Source of the DNA: Nocardiopsis sp. JB363
Lineage (GTDB): Bacteria; Actinomycetota; Actinomycetes; Streptosporangiales; Streptosporangiaceae
Length of the DNA: 64,000 nt
Reading direction: 5' to 3'
NCBI RefSeq assembly: GCF_900143625.1
Contig: NZ_FRFF01000169.1
Span: 1-64,000 of the forward strand
Positions 48,380 through 56,616 of the stretch are shown here, piece after piece. A program made the position numbers and the translations under genes. Position 1 is the stretch's first letter. Each line of letters opens with the position of its first letter. The notes under the pieces were generated by a model. That model was not told the DNA's origin. It saw nothing but the letters and a program-made list of their open reading frames with translations, and did not search any database.

Positions 48380-49285
48380 ATGGCGCCGAAACACACACTT
48401 CCAGGACTGCCCGACCGCGGGCGGTGCCTGGTCATGGGGGTCGTCAACGTCACCCCCGACTCCTTCTCCGACGGCGGGTCCTGGTTCGATCCCGAACGCG
48501 CGATCGAGCACGGTCTGCGGATGGTCGAAGAGGGAGCCGACATCATCGACGTGGGCGGTGAGTCCACCAGGCCCGGCGCCCAACGCGTGGACGCCGCCGA
48601 GGAACTGCGGCGGGTCGAACCGGTCGTGCGGGAACTCGCCTCGCGCGGGATCGCGGTCAGTGTCGACACCATGCGGGCAGAGGTGGCCGAGCGGGCGGTC
48701 GAGGCCGGCGCGGTCCTGGTCAACGACGTCAGCGGTGGGTTGGCCGACCCCGAGATGGCACGACTGGTCGCATCTTCCGGTGTCGCCTACGTGTTGATGC
48801 ACTGGCGTGGGCATAGTCATGACATGCAGAGCCGTGCCGTGTACACGGATGTCGTCCAGGAGGTCCTCGATGAGCTCCGCGACCGTATGGAGGCCATGAT
48901 CAGTGTAGGAGTCGACCCCGGCCAGATCGTTCTGGATCCGGGGCTGGGATTCTCCAAACGTCCCGAACAGGCGCACAACTGGGCGCTGCTCCACCACCTC
49001 GAACGGTTCCACGAACTGGGCCGTCCGGTGTTGGTCGCCGGTTCCCGCAAACGCTTCCTGAGCCGTCTGCTCGCCGACGGCAAGGGCGAGGACCGCCCCT
49101 TCGTGGACTGTGACGCGGCCACCGCCGCGGTGACCACCCTGTCCGCGGACCGGGGCGCGTGGGCGGTACGGGTACACGACGTCCGCCCCAACGCCGACGC
49201 CGTACGCGTGGCGTCCGCCTGGTCCGACGGCGGCGGCCGGCTCGACGAGGGCCGTTTCGAGCCCTTGGTCCGGGGTGACCGGTGA
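48380..49285 (+). CDS. folP: Dihydropteroate synthase
   Basis: 301 aa; joins p-aminobenzoate to the pterin diphosphate and is the sulfonamide target. Signatures: MGVVNVTPDSFSDGG, DVGGESTRPGAQ, LVNDVSGG and VAGSRKRFLSRLL. ATG 48380 is favoured by a -10-like box 7 nt upstream; in-frame GTG 48371 and ATG 48374 exist. It begins a tightly packed run to DUF3180 (folP, NTF2-like, folB, folK). Confidence 0.95.
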   Translation: MAPKHTLPGLPDRGRCLVMGVVNVTPDSFSDGGSWFDPERAIEHGLRMVEEGADIIDVGGESTRPGAQRVDAAEELRRVEPVVRELASRGIAVSVDTMRAEVAERAVEAGAVLVNDVSGGLADPEMARLVASSGVAYVLMHWRGHSHDMQSRAVYTDVVQEVLDELRDRMEAMISVGVDPGQIVLDPGLGFSKRPEQAHNWALLHHLERFHELGRPVLVAGSRKRFLSRLLADGKGEDRPFVDCDAATAAVTTLSADRGAWAVRVHDVRPNADAVRVASAWSDGGGRLDEGRFEPLVRGDR

Positions 49286-49725
49286 AGCCCCGCCAGGAGG
49301 TCATGGAGAGCGTCGCCGAGGCGAACGCCCAGTTCTACAGCGCCATCGAGAACGGCGACATCGACCTGATGGGCGCGGTGTGGGCGGAGGAGTACGAGGC
49401 CCCGGACCTGGTGTGCGTCAACCCCGGCTGGCCGCTGCTGCGCGGTCGCACCGAGATCATGCGCGCCTGGTCCCTGATCATGGCCAACGTCACCTACATC
49501 CAGTACGTGCTCACCGAGACGCACATCGGGGTGGGCGGCGGCGTCGCCATGGTGACCTGTGAGGAGAACGTGCTGACGGCCGAGGACGGTAGTCCGGGGT
49601 TCGTCGCCGGCGGCCAGGTGGTCACCACCAACCTGTTCGTCAACACCGAGCAGGGGTGGCGGCTGTGGTCGCATCACGCTTCGCCGGTCCTGATGGAGGA
49701 GGACGACCCGGAGGGCGAGGAGTGA
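49282..49725 (+). CDS. NTF2-like (SnoaL-type) protein in the folate operon
   Basis: 147 aa with the NTF2/SnoaL cone-barrel pattern: an N-terminal helix (VMESVAEANAQFYSAIENGD), WAEEYEAPD, GRTEIMRAW and a C-terminal strand set ending GWRLWSHHASPVL. Such proteins can be enzymes or ligand binders. It overlaps folP (GTGA) and folB (TGATG), so it is co-translated with folate enzymes. It might act in pterin metabolism, for example on dihydroneopterin phosphates; that is inference from position. Confidence 0.8.
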   Translation: MKPRQEVMESVAEANAQFYSAIENGDIDLMGAVWAEEYEAPDLVCVNPGWPLLRGRTEIMRAWSLIMANVTYIQYVLTETHIGVGGGVAMVTCEENVLTAEDGSPGFVAGGQVVTTNLFVNTEQGWRLWSHHASPVLMEEDDPEGEE

Positions 49726-50096
49726 TGTCCGACCGCATCGCGCTCCGTGGGTTGCGAGCCCGGGGCAACCACGGCGTCTTCGACTTCGAACGTCGTGATG
49801 GCCAGGACTTCGTGGTCGACGCCGTTCTGTACCTGGACACGCGGCCCGCCGCGGCCGGCGACGACATCGCCGACACCGTGCACTACGGGTTGCTCGCCGA
49901 CCGTCTGGTCGCGATCGTCACCGGGGATCCGGTCAACCTGATCGAGACGTTGGCCGAGCGGCTCGCCGCCGAATGCATGATCGAGTCGCTCGTGGAGGGG
50001 GTCGAACTGACCGTGCACAAACCGTCGGCCCCGATCGAGCACGAGTTCGAGGACGTCTCGGTCACCGTCACCCGAGGGAAGCGGGGTGCGTGGTGA
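49725..50096 (+). CDS. folB: Dihydroneopterin aldolase
   Basis: 123 aa; cleaves dihydroneopterin to 6-hydroxymethyl-dihydropterin and glycolaldehyde. Motifs: LRGLRARGNHGVFDFERRDG, DTVHYGLLADRL and LIETLAERLA, and a C-terminal HKPSAPIEHEFEDVSVTV. The start overlaps the previous stop by one base with GAGGAG upstream. Confidence 0.94.
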   Translation: MSDRIALRGLRARGNHGVFDFERRDGQDFVVDAVLYLDTRPAAAGDDIADTVHYGLLADRLVAIVTGDPVNLIETLAERLAAECMIESLVEGVELTVHKPSAPIEHEFEDVSVTVTRGKRGAW

Positions 50097-50629
50097 CCCG
50101 TGCCGTGCTCGCCCTGGGCTCCAACATCGGGGACCGCCACGCCACCCTCCGGGGGGCCGTGGACACGCTGCTGGCCGGGCCGGGGGCGCCCACGCCCGTC
50201 GCGCTGTCCCCGGTCTATGAGACCGCTCCGGTGGGGGGACCCGAACAGGACGCGTATCTGAACGCGGTCCTGGTCGTGGACTTCGACGGCACCGCCCGGG
50301 AGTTGCTGGAACGCTCTCAGGCGGCCGAACGGGACTTCGACCGGGTCCGGGAGGTGCGATGGGGTCCGCGCACGCTGGACGTGGACGTGATCGCCTTCGG
50401 GGACACCGTCGACGCCGACCCGGTGCTGACGTTGCCGCACCCGCGCGCCCACCTGCGCGCGTTCGTGCTGCGTCCCTGGCTGGACGCCGACCCGGCGGCG
50501 GTCGTGCCCGGCCGGGCCCCGGTGGCGACACTGCTCGCGGCCGTGGAGGACGCCGACAGCACGGGAGAACAGAAGTTGACGCTCCGGGACGACCTGACCC
50601 TGCGGGTTCCCGGGGAGGCGGATCTCTGA
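50093..50629 (+). CDS. folK: 2-amino-4-hydroxy-6-hydroxymethyldihydropteridine pyrophosphokinase
   Basis: 178 aa; activates hydroxymethyldihydropterin with ATP for FolP. Motifs: ALGSNIGDRHATL, SPVYETAPVGGPEQDAYLNA, RWGPRTLDVDVIAFG and LPHPRAHLRAFVLRPW. GTG 50093 overlaps the folB stop (GTGA). Confidence 0.95.
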   Translation: MTRAVLALGSNIGDRHATLRGAVDTLLAGPGAPTPVALSPVYETAPVGGPEQDAYLNAVLVVDFDGTARELLERSQAAERDFDRVREVRWGPRTLDVDVIAFGDTVDADPVLTLPHPRAHLRAFVLRPWLDADPAAVVPGRAPVATLLAAVEDADSTGEQKLTLRDDLTLRVPGEADL

Positions 50630-51120
50630 TGTCGGATGACGGCGGGGGCACGCTCTCCCCTACCGGGTGGCGTGTCCCGTCGGTCCTGGCGGCGTTGGGA
50701 GCCCTGGTGGGCCTCTTCGTCGCCAACTCGATGTCCGGTCTGCCGCTGATGCCGTGGTCGGCGATCCCGACCCTGTTGCTGTTGGCCTTCGCCGAGGCGT
50801 ACACCGCCGGAAGGACCGCGCGGCGGATTCGACGCGATCCGGGGACCGAACCCATCGAACCGCTCAGCGCCGCCCGTCTCCTGGCCCTGGCCAAGGCGAG
50901 CGCCCTGTTCGCGTCGATCGCCGCCGGATTCTTCGCCGGCATGGCCCTGTCGATCACCGAACGGCTGGACCTGCCCACGCACCGCGAGGTCTTCCTGATC
51001 ACGCTGGGCACGGCTCTGGCCGCCGGTCTGCTCCTGGCCGCCGCGTTGTACCTGGAGCACGCCTGCCGGGTCCCCGACGACGGTGAGGACGACACCGACG
51101 ACACGCCGCCGGCCCCTTGA
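50629..51120 (+). CDS. DUF3180 membrane protein
   Basis: 163 aa with four hydrophobic segments (VLAALGALVGLFVANSM, AIPTLLLLAFAEAY, a third near 85-110 and a fourth LITLGTALAAGLLLAAAL) and an acidic end. DUF3180 proteins regularly follow folK in actinobacteria; the role is unknown. The ATG overlaps the folK stop by one base. Confidence 0.8.
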   Translation: MSDDGGGTLSPTGWRVPSVLAALGALVGLFVANSMSGLPLMPWSAIPTLLLLAFAEAYTAGRTARRIRRDPGTEPIEPLSAARLLALAKASALFASIAAGFFAGMALSITERLDLPTHREVFLITLGTALAAGLLLAAALYLEHACRVPDDGEDDTDDTPPAP

Positions 51121-51169
51121 GGAAGGCGGTGTTCGCCTCGTGCCCCCACCGTCGCTTGCGGGCTGATGG

Positions 51170-51739
51170 TTGACTGAGGCCGTGGAGACCAGTGAATCGA
51201 CACCCGAGACCGAGTCCGAGGCGGGATCGACCAGTGTGGGGCGACCTTTGGACGCGGCCTTCGCCGCGCCCGAGGGTTCGTCCTGGCGGCGTATCCCACC
51301 GGCGTTGGCCTGGTACCGACGGTTGGTGACCACGGCGGCGTGCCTGGTCGCCGGGGCGGGCGGCTGTGTGTTGCTGCTCCTGTGGGATCGCCCGCTGTGG
51401 GCCGGGGTCTGGGTCGGTCTGGCGCTGGTCGTCGCGGCCCTCATGTGGTTCCTCGCGGGCCTGTTCCAACGCTCCTGGGGGTACACCGAGGCGTCGGCCG
51501 AGCTGTATCTGACCTATGGGGTGCTGGTCCGGCAACTCGTGGTGGTGCCCTACGGCCGGATGCAGGTCGTGGACGTCACCACCGACCTGCTCGAACAGGC
51601 GTTGGGAATCGCGACGGTGCGCATGCGCACCGCGGCGAGCACCGCGGACGCGCGGGTCGTCGGGCTCCCGCTGGCCGATGCCGTCCAGTTGCGCGACCGG
51701 CTCGCCGCGCGCAGCGAGAGTTTCTCCACGGGGTTGTAA
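51170..51739 (+). CDS. Bacterial PH-domain membrane protein (YdbS-like)
   Basis: 189 aa. Two membrane helices (about 52-72 and 76-96) are followed by a bPH2/DUF304 domain with ELYLTYGVLVRQLVVVPYGR and MQVVDVTTDLLEQALGIATV, a hallmark of YdbS/YdbT proteins. The start is uncertain: TTG 51170 or GTG 51182. The next gene begins right after its stop, so the two should act together, probably at the membrane. Confidence 0.8.
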   Translation: MTEAVETSESTPETESEAGSTSVGRPLDAAFAAPEGSSWRRIPPALAWYRRLVTTAACLVAGAGGCVLLLLWDRPLWAGVWVGLALVVAALMWFLAGLFQRSWGYTEASAELYLTYGVLVRQLVVVPYGRMQVVDVTTDLLEQALGIATVRMRTAASTADARVVGLPLADAVQLRDRLAARSESFSTGL

Positions 51740-53347
51740 GTGCACGGATCGCCTCAGCACGAACCAGGGTGGGCGCCGCCGGGAGGCGGGCCGCACCGGC
51801 CGCCGCAGGGGCCTGTGCAGGGACCGCCGCAGGGACCGCCCCAAGGGCAGCCCCCCGGCCCGTACCAGGGTCAGTACCCGGCCGCGCCTCCGCCGGGGGT
51901 CGCTCCCTACCCCCCGCCGCACGGCCCCTACCCGCGTTTCCAGGGGCCGGCCATGCCGGCGCGGCCCGGATGGGGTCCGCCCCTACCGCCGCCGCCACCA
52001 CGGGACGACATCATCACCGGGGTGTTCCGCGCGCACTGGATGATCATCCCTTTGCAGATCATCGCGGTGACGCTGGTCTTCGTCGCGTTGATCGGGCCGA
52101 TCCTGGTGATGTTCGGGTTCGCCTGGCTGGTGTTCATGGCGGTGGCCGTGCTGTTCGGCACCTTCGCCTACGCGCTGCCCTCCTGGTGGTACGGCACCTT
52201 CGGGCTCCGGGAGGACCATCTGCTGGTCCACACGGGCCTGGTCCTGCGCAGCGCCAGGGAGATCCCGCTGAGCCGGCTACAGGCCGTGGACGTGGTCCAG
52301 CCGTTGCTGATGCAGGTGTTCGGGATGGCGGAGCTGCGCATCGAACTGGCAGGTGGAGACGGCAGCGCCATCCGGTTGCGTTGCCTGCCCAAGAACGTCG
52401 CCGAACGGATGAGGGCGGCTGTGCTCGCCCACGCGGCGGGGCTCCCGGGACGTGCGCCGCAGGCCCCGGAGTGGCCGTTCTATCGGCTGCCCTTCCCCCT
52501 GTTGCTGGGGGCGTTGACCTTCAGGGTCCCGATCCTGGTCTCCTTCATCCTGCTGCTCATGATGGCCACCGCGTTCGTGGTGTTCCTGGAGCCGGGGGTG
52601 CTGGGCGCGGTGGTGCCTCTCGCGTTGGGGCTGTTGCGCTACTACTGGGGCCCGTTGGCGCGGTACACGGACTTCTACGCGTCGTTGTCCTCGGACGGGC
52701 TGCGGCTGCGCTACGGCATGTTCCAGCGCCGTATGCAGACGGTCCCGCCCGGGCGGGTGCAGGCGGTGCGGATCGTGGAGCCGATGCTGTGGCGGGCCCT
52801 GGGCGTGGCCCGGGTGGAGGCGACCGTCGCGGGGTACGCGGGGGCTCGACAGGGCGACTCGGCGGACCTGTTGCCGGTGGCGCCGAGGTCCACGGCGTTC
52901 ACGCTGGTGAACGAGGTCTTCCCGGAGAGCGAGGCGGCGGTGGTGCCGTTGGTGGCCGACCGGACGCGGTCGGCGGGTGCGGCCGGCGTGGACGAACGGT
53001 TGTTCGTGAGCGTGCGGGGCGTGTTCTGCCGGGTCACGGAGATCGTTCCGGTGGAACGGATACAGACGCTGCGGCTCTCCGCCGGCCCGATCGCGCGCTT
53101 GCGAGGTCGGGTCACCGTCGACGTGGACACGCCTCCGGGGCCGGTGTCGGCGCGCGCGACCGACCGGGAGGCGGCGGAGGGCCGTCGTTTCCTGGACGCG
53201 CTGACCGAGGCGGGGAGGCGGGCGCGGGTTCCCTCCGCCGGCACGGAACGGTGGGCGACCAGGGCGACCATGCACGCGGAATCCACTCAGAGGGAACACC
53301 GGGTCGAGGAGCCGGAGGTTTCTCCGGATGACACCCCCGGGAAGTGA
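51740..53347 (+). CDS. Bacterial PH-domain membrane protein (YdbT-like)
   Basis: 535 aa. The first ~90 residues are Pro/Gln/Gly-rich and probably disordered (repeated PPQGP). Helices around 97-140 and 245-290 separate two or three DUF304 PH modules: LREDHLLVHTGLVLRSAREI with LSRLQAVDVVQPLLMQVFGM, then YGMFQRRMQTVPPGRVQAVR, then VRGVFCRVTEIVPVERIQT. GTG 51740 directly follows the preceding stop codon. The function of YdbT proteins is not settled. Confidence 0.8.
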   Translation: MHGSPQHEPGWAPPGGGPHRPPQGPVQGPPQGPPQGQPPGPYQGQYPAAPPPGVAPYPPPHGPYPRFQGPAMPARPGWGPPLPPPPPRDDIITGVFRAHWMIIPLQIIAVTLVFVALIGPILVMFGFAWLVFMAVAVLFGTFAYALPSWWYGTFGLREDHLLVHTGLVLRSAREIPLSRLQAVDVVQPLLMQVFGMAELRIELAGGDGSAIRLRCLPKNVAERMRAAVLAHAAGLPGRAPQAPEWPFYRLPFPLLLGALTFRVPILVSFILLLMMATAFVVFLEPGVLGAVVPLALGLLRYYWGPLARYTDFYASLSSDGLRLRYGMFQRRMQTVPPGRVQAVRIVEPMLWRALGVARVEATVAGYAGARQGDSADLLPVAPRSTAFTLVNEVFPESEAAVVPLVADRTRSAGAAGVDERLFVSVRGVFCRVTEIVPVERIQTLRLSAGPIARLRGRVTVDVDTPPGPVSARATDREAAEGRRFLDALTEAGRRARVPSAGTERWATRATMHAESTQREHRVEEPEVSPDDTPGK

Positions 53348-53593
53348 ATGTGGCGTGTGTCACACCAGGGGCCGTAAGTGGCTCCGATTGGGGGTTGCAT
53401 GTCCGACATGTCCGCTCACATTTGGTGATATTGCCTGGTCACATGCCATGAAAGCTTCGGGGTTCTGGTCACGCACGGCGGCAGAGTATGGCTAAATGGT
53501 GACTGAACACGGGGAGTGTTCACTGTCATACACATCGTCAATGGTTTCGACCGTTTGGCGCCCCCCGCCAAACGGTCCTGACGGGAGATATTC

Positions 53594-53833
53594 ATGCTGA
53601 AGAAGGCCTTCGCCGCTACCGCCATCACCGCTGCCGCCGCCGGCGTCCTCTTCGCCGGGTCCCCGGCCATGGCCGACAGCCACGCGTTCACCTCCGGCAA
53701 CGGCGGCATCCTGAGCGGCAACCAGCTCATCGCCGACCTCGACGTGCCGGTCAACGTCTGCGGCAACTCGATCGCCATCCTGGGTGTCTCCGGCGCCAAC
53801 TGCGTCGACTCCGGTGCCACCGTGAAGAACTAG
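53594..53833 (+). CDS. Short chaplin
   Basis: 79 aa, the size of ChpD-H type chaplins. Signal peptide 1-27 (AGSPAMA), then one chaplin domain with SGNGGILSGNQLIADLDVPV and the conserved cysteines C56 and C70, separated by 13 residues (VCGNSIAILGVSGANC). It should be secreted and assemble into amyloid fibrils at the air interface. GGGAGA lies shortly upstream. It stands between the PH-domain genes and panC and has a terminator, so it is probably transcribed alone under developmental control. Confidence 0.92.
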   Translation: MLKKAFAATAITAAAAGVLFAGSPAMADSHAFTSGNGGILSGNQLIADLDVPVNVCGNSIAILGVSGANCVDSGATVKN

Positions 53834-53875
53834 TTCGGGGCACCGAACCGACCCGACTCGGGCGGGGTGAACAGC

Positions 53876-53891
53876 CGGAAGGCGCCTTCCG
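53876..53891. other. 16-bp palindrome after the chaplin gene
   Basis: CGGAAGGCGCCTTCCG is a perfect palindrome 42 bases past the chaplin stop. It may be part of the mRNA 3' end or a binding site. Confidence 0.4.
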
Positions 53892-53926
53892 CTGAACCGC
53901 CCTCGGGTCCCTGGCTTCATCGCGCG

Positions 53927-53960
53927 AAGCGTCATCCCGTGACGACGGGGTGGCGCTTTT
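53927..53960 (+). terminator. Terminator of the short chaplin
   Basis: A 14-bp stem with two G·T pairs (53927-53940 with 53945-53958), loop GACG, ends in TTTT. Confidence 0.75.
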
Positions 53961-54263
53961 CGTGTGCCGCGGTGCGTGGGCCGGCAACGGTCGACCGCAA
54001 CCGGCGTTGTCGCCGCGCGCTAACCCCGAAGTGGTGGTGACGTTGTGCGATCGGGTGCGATGCGAAGTCGGAGCCTTTGTCCGGGTGGGCCCCGGGAAGT
54101 ACCGCGACCGTGGGTGATGATTGCCTGCTTTTTGTGATCAGTGCAGCTCAGGGCGTGTTTCGCGGGTGTCTTCGTAGGTAATTTCTTCATCGACGCCAAC
54201 AGGCGTCGCAACACCGCGAGTCCGGGCGGCTCCCCCCGACCGGACGACTAAGGAGACAAAGCA

Positions 54264-54506
54264 GTGCTGAAGAAGACGCTCGCGATCAGTGCCGTGACCC
54301 TCGCCTCCGCCGGGATCATCCTCTCCGCCACACCGGCCGCGGCACAGGCCGGAGCCTGGACCTCCTCTTACGGCTCCGATGTCAGTGGCAACATCTCCTA
54401 CATCAACGGTGTGGACAACACCAACGCCGGCTGTGGCAACTCCAACGCCGTGCTGGGCCAGTCCCTCGCCTCCTGCTACAACGCCGGGGTGATCATCCAG
54501 AACTGA
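54264..54506 (+). CDS. Divergent chaplin-like secreted protein
   Basis: 80 aa with signal peptide 1-28 (ATPAAAQA). The mature part lacks the canonical TSGNGS…GGNQ start but keeps the cysteine arrangement of the neighbouring chaplin: C57 and C71, again 13 residues apart, in GCGNSNAVLGQSLASC. It is rich in Asn, Ser, Gly and Tyr. I read it as a diverged chaplin or functional analogue, secreted to the surface. GTG 54264 has AGGAGA about 7 nt upstream. Confidence 0.72.
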   Translation: MLKKTLAISAVTLASAGIILSATPAAAQAGAWTSSYGSDVSGNISYINGVDNTNAGCGNSNAVLGQSLASCYNAGVIIQN

Positions 54507-54558
54507 TCCCGGGCCCCGGCCGCCGCGAGACGGTCGGGCGGGGGCCGACGGAACACAC

Positions 54559-54588
54559 GTGGGGGCGGGCGACGATGCCCGCCCCCGC
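54559..54588 (+). terminator. Terminator of the divergent chaplin
   Basis: A 12-bp stem (core GGGGGCGGGC with GCCCGCCCCC, loop GACGAT) followed by TT. Confidence 0.65.
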
Positions 54589-54726
54589 TTCGTGTTCCCG
54601 GTCACCTCCGGGCTTCGCTCACCTGGGGCGGGCCGTCGGGTCACCACGGGGGGAGGACTATCGTGTGCTCAGACCTCGGTGCGTGGGAAACGAGCGCGCA
54701 TCGGACCAGGAGGGGACACGGAGCAC

Positions 54727-55611
54727 ATGGAGACGACACAGGAGCGCCCCGCCCGTCTGCGGGTCGGCGTCGTCGGAGCCGGACGTGTCGGCTCCGTCCT
54801 CGGCCTCGCCCTGGCCCGGGCCGGACACAAGGTCGTGGCGGCCAGCGCGGTCTCCGAGGCGTCGGTGGGCCGTGTGGCGCAGCGTCTGGACGGCGCTCGC
54901 GTCCTCGAACCCGCCCAGGTGGTCGAGGCGAGCGACCTGGTGCTGCTCACCGTTCCCGACGATGCCCTTCCCGACCTCGTCGAGGGGCTCGCCGGAACCG
55001 GGGCCGACCTGCGCGGCAAGATCCTCGTCCACGCCAGTGGCGCCCACGGCTACGGCATCCTCGCCCCCGCCACCATCGCCGGCGCCCTCCCGCTGGCGCT
55101 GCACCCCGCCATGACCTTCACCGGTCGCGACGAGGACATCGAACGGCTCGCCGACTGCACCTTCGGGGTCACCGCCCCCGAGCAGTTGCGTCCCATCGCC
55201 GAGGCCCTCGTCGTCGAGATGGGTGCCGAACCCGTGTGGATCGCCGAGGACAAACGCACCTTGTACCACGCCGCCCTCGCCGGCGGGGCCAACCACCTGG
55301 TCACCCTCGTGGCCGACAGCGCCTCCCTGCTCTCCGCCGCCGGAGTGCCCGAACCCGGCCGCCTGCTCGCCCCGATGCTCTCCGCCGCGTTGGACAACGC
55401 CCTGCGTCTGGGCATCCACGGGCTCAGCGGGCCCGTCCTGCGCGGTGACGCCGGGACCGTCGCCGGCCACATCGAACAGCTGCGGAAGAACGCGCCGGAG
55501 AGCGTCGCCAGCTACGTCGAACTCGCCCGGCTCACCGCGGACCGGGCCATCAACGCCGGCCTGCTCAAGCCGGAGGACGCCGTGCGGCTGCTCGACGTGC
55601 TCCGCCGCTGA
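54727..55611 (+). CDS. Rossmann/DUF2520 dehydrogenase-like protein
   Basis: 294 aa. NAD(P)-binding motif [18 protein letters not shown], then [11 protein letters not shown], the DUF2520 stretch HPAMTFTG and a helical C-terminal domain with [15 protein letters not shown]. It is 88 nt upstream of panC on the same strand. DUF2520-type proteins beside pantothenate genes have been proposed to act as ketopantoate reductases, like PanG in other bacteria. That would fit here, since no panE is visible, but it is an inference. Confidence 0.75.
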   Translation: METTQERPARLRVGVVGAGRVGSVLGLALARAGHKVVAASAVSEASVGRVAQRLDGARVLEPAQVVEASDLVLLTVPDDALPDLVEGLAGTGADLRGKILVHASGAHGYGILAPATIAGALPLALHPAMTFTGRDEDIERLADCTFGVTAPEQLRPIAEALVVEMGAEPVWIAEDKRTLYHAALAGGANHLVTLVADSASLLSAAGVPEPGRLLAPMLSAALDNALRLGIHGLSGPVLRGDAGTVAGHIEQLRKNAPESVASYVELARLTADRAINAGLLKPEDAVRLLDVLRR

Positions 55612-55699
55612 GGGACCGCCTCCCCGAGCCCCGAACCACCCCGGTGCGCGATCACCGGTCCTCGCGCGCCACCGTGCCCACCACACCCGGGAGAGATCG

Positions 55700-56572
55700 A
55701 TGACCGACCCCGCCCCGCCCTCCGCCGACGGGCCCCTCGTCGTCCGGACCGCCGGCGAGCTGCGCCGCGCCCTCGACGGCCGCGGCCGTGTGGGCCTGGT
55801 CCCCACCATGGGCGCCCTGCACGGCGGCCACCGCACCCTCATGCGCCTGGCCCGGGAGAAGGCCGAGACCGTGGTGGTCAGCGTCTTCGTCAACCCCCTC
55901 CAGTTCGGCCCGAACGAGGACCTGGACCGCTACCCGCGCGACCTCCCGGCCGACGTTCGGGTGTGCGCCGAGGAAGGGGTGGACGTGGTCTTCGCCCCCG
56001 AGGTCGAGACGATGTACCCCGACGAGCAGATGGTCACCGTCGACGCGGGTGTCATGGGCGAGCGGTTGGAGGGAGCCTCCCGTCCCGGGCACTTCACCGG
56101 TGTCCTGACCGTGGTCACCAAGCTGTTCCAACTGGTCCGCCCCGACCTCGCCCTCTTCGGGGAGAAGGACGCCCAGCAGATCGCCCTCGTCCGCCGCCTG
56201 GTCGTCGATCTGAACATCCCGGTCGAGATCGTCGGCGCTCCCACCCTGCGCGACGCCGACGGCCTGGCCTCCTCCAGCCGCAACGTCTACCTCGACGACG
56301 CGCAGCGTGTCAGCGCCCTCGCCCTCTCCCGTGCCCTGCGGGCCGGAGCCGAGGCGGCCTCGGGCGGGGCCGACCGCGTCCGCGAGGCCGCCCGCACCGT
56401 CCTCGACGAGGCGGCCGAGGCGACCCCGCCGGTCGAACTCGACCACCTCGCCCTGGTGGACCCGGCCACCTTCGCCGAAGCGTCCTCCGAACACCGGGGC
56501 GCGGCCGTCCTGGCCGTCGCCGCCAGGGTGGGCCCCACCCGACTCATCGACAACGTGTCGGTGACCCTCTGA
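55700..56572 (+). CDS. panC: Pantothenate synthetase
   Basis: 290 aa; ligates pantoate and beta-alanine using ATP. Motifs: [18 protein letters not shown] with the HIGH-like [36 protein letters not shown] and [16 protein letters not shown] lies upstream of ATG 55700. Confidence 0.96.
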   Translation: MTDPAPPSADGPLVVRTAGELRRALDGRGRVGLVPTMGALHGGHRTLMRLAREKAETVVVSVFVNPLQFGPNEDLDRYPRDLPADVRVCAEEGVDVVFAPEVETMYPDEQMVTVDAGVMGERLEGASRPGHFTGVLTVVTKLFQLVRPDLALFGEKDAQQIALVRRLVVDLNIPVEIVGAPTLRDADGLASSSRNVYLDDAQRVSALALSRALRAGAEAASGGADRVREAARTVLDEAAEATPPVELDHLALVDPATFAEASSEHRGAAVLAVAARVGPTRLIDNVSVTL

Positions 56573-56616
56573 ACGTGGGCCCTTCGGCCCACCGTCGCGA
56601 GAAAGCGATCCCCCGG

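Noticed and set aside
53350-53365. TGTGTCACAC as a CRP-type site upstream of the chaplin
   Set aside because: The half-sites lack the usual 6-base spacer of TGTGA-N6-TCACA, and it is more than 200 bases from the start codon.
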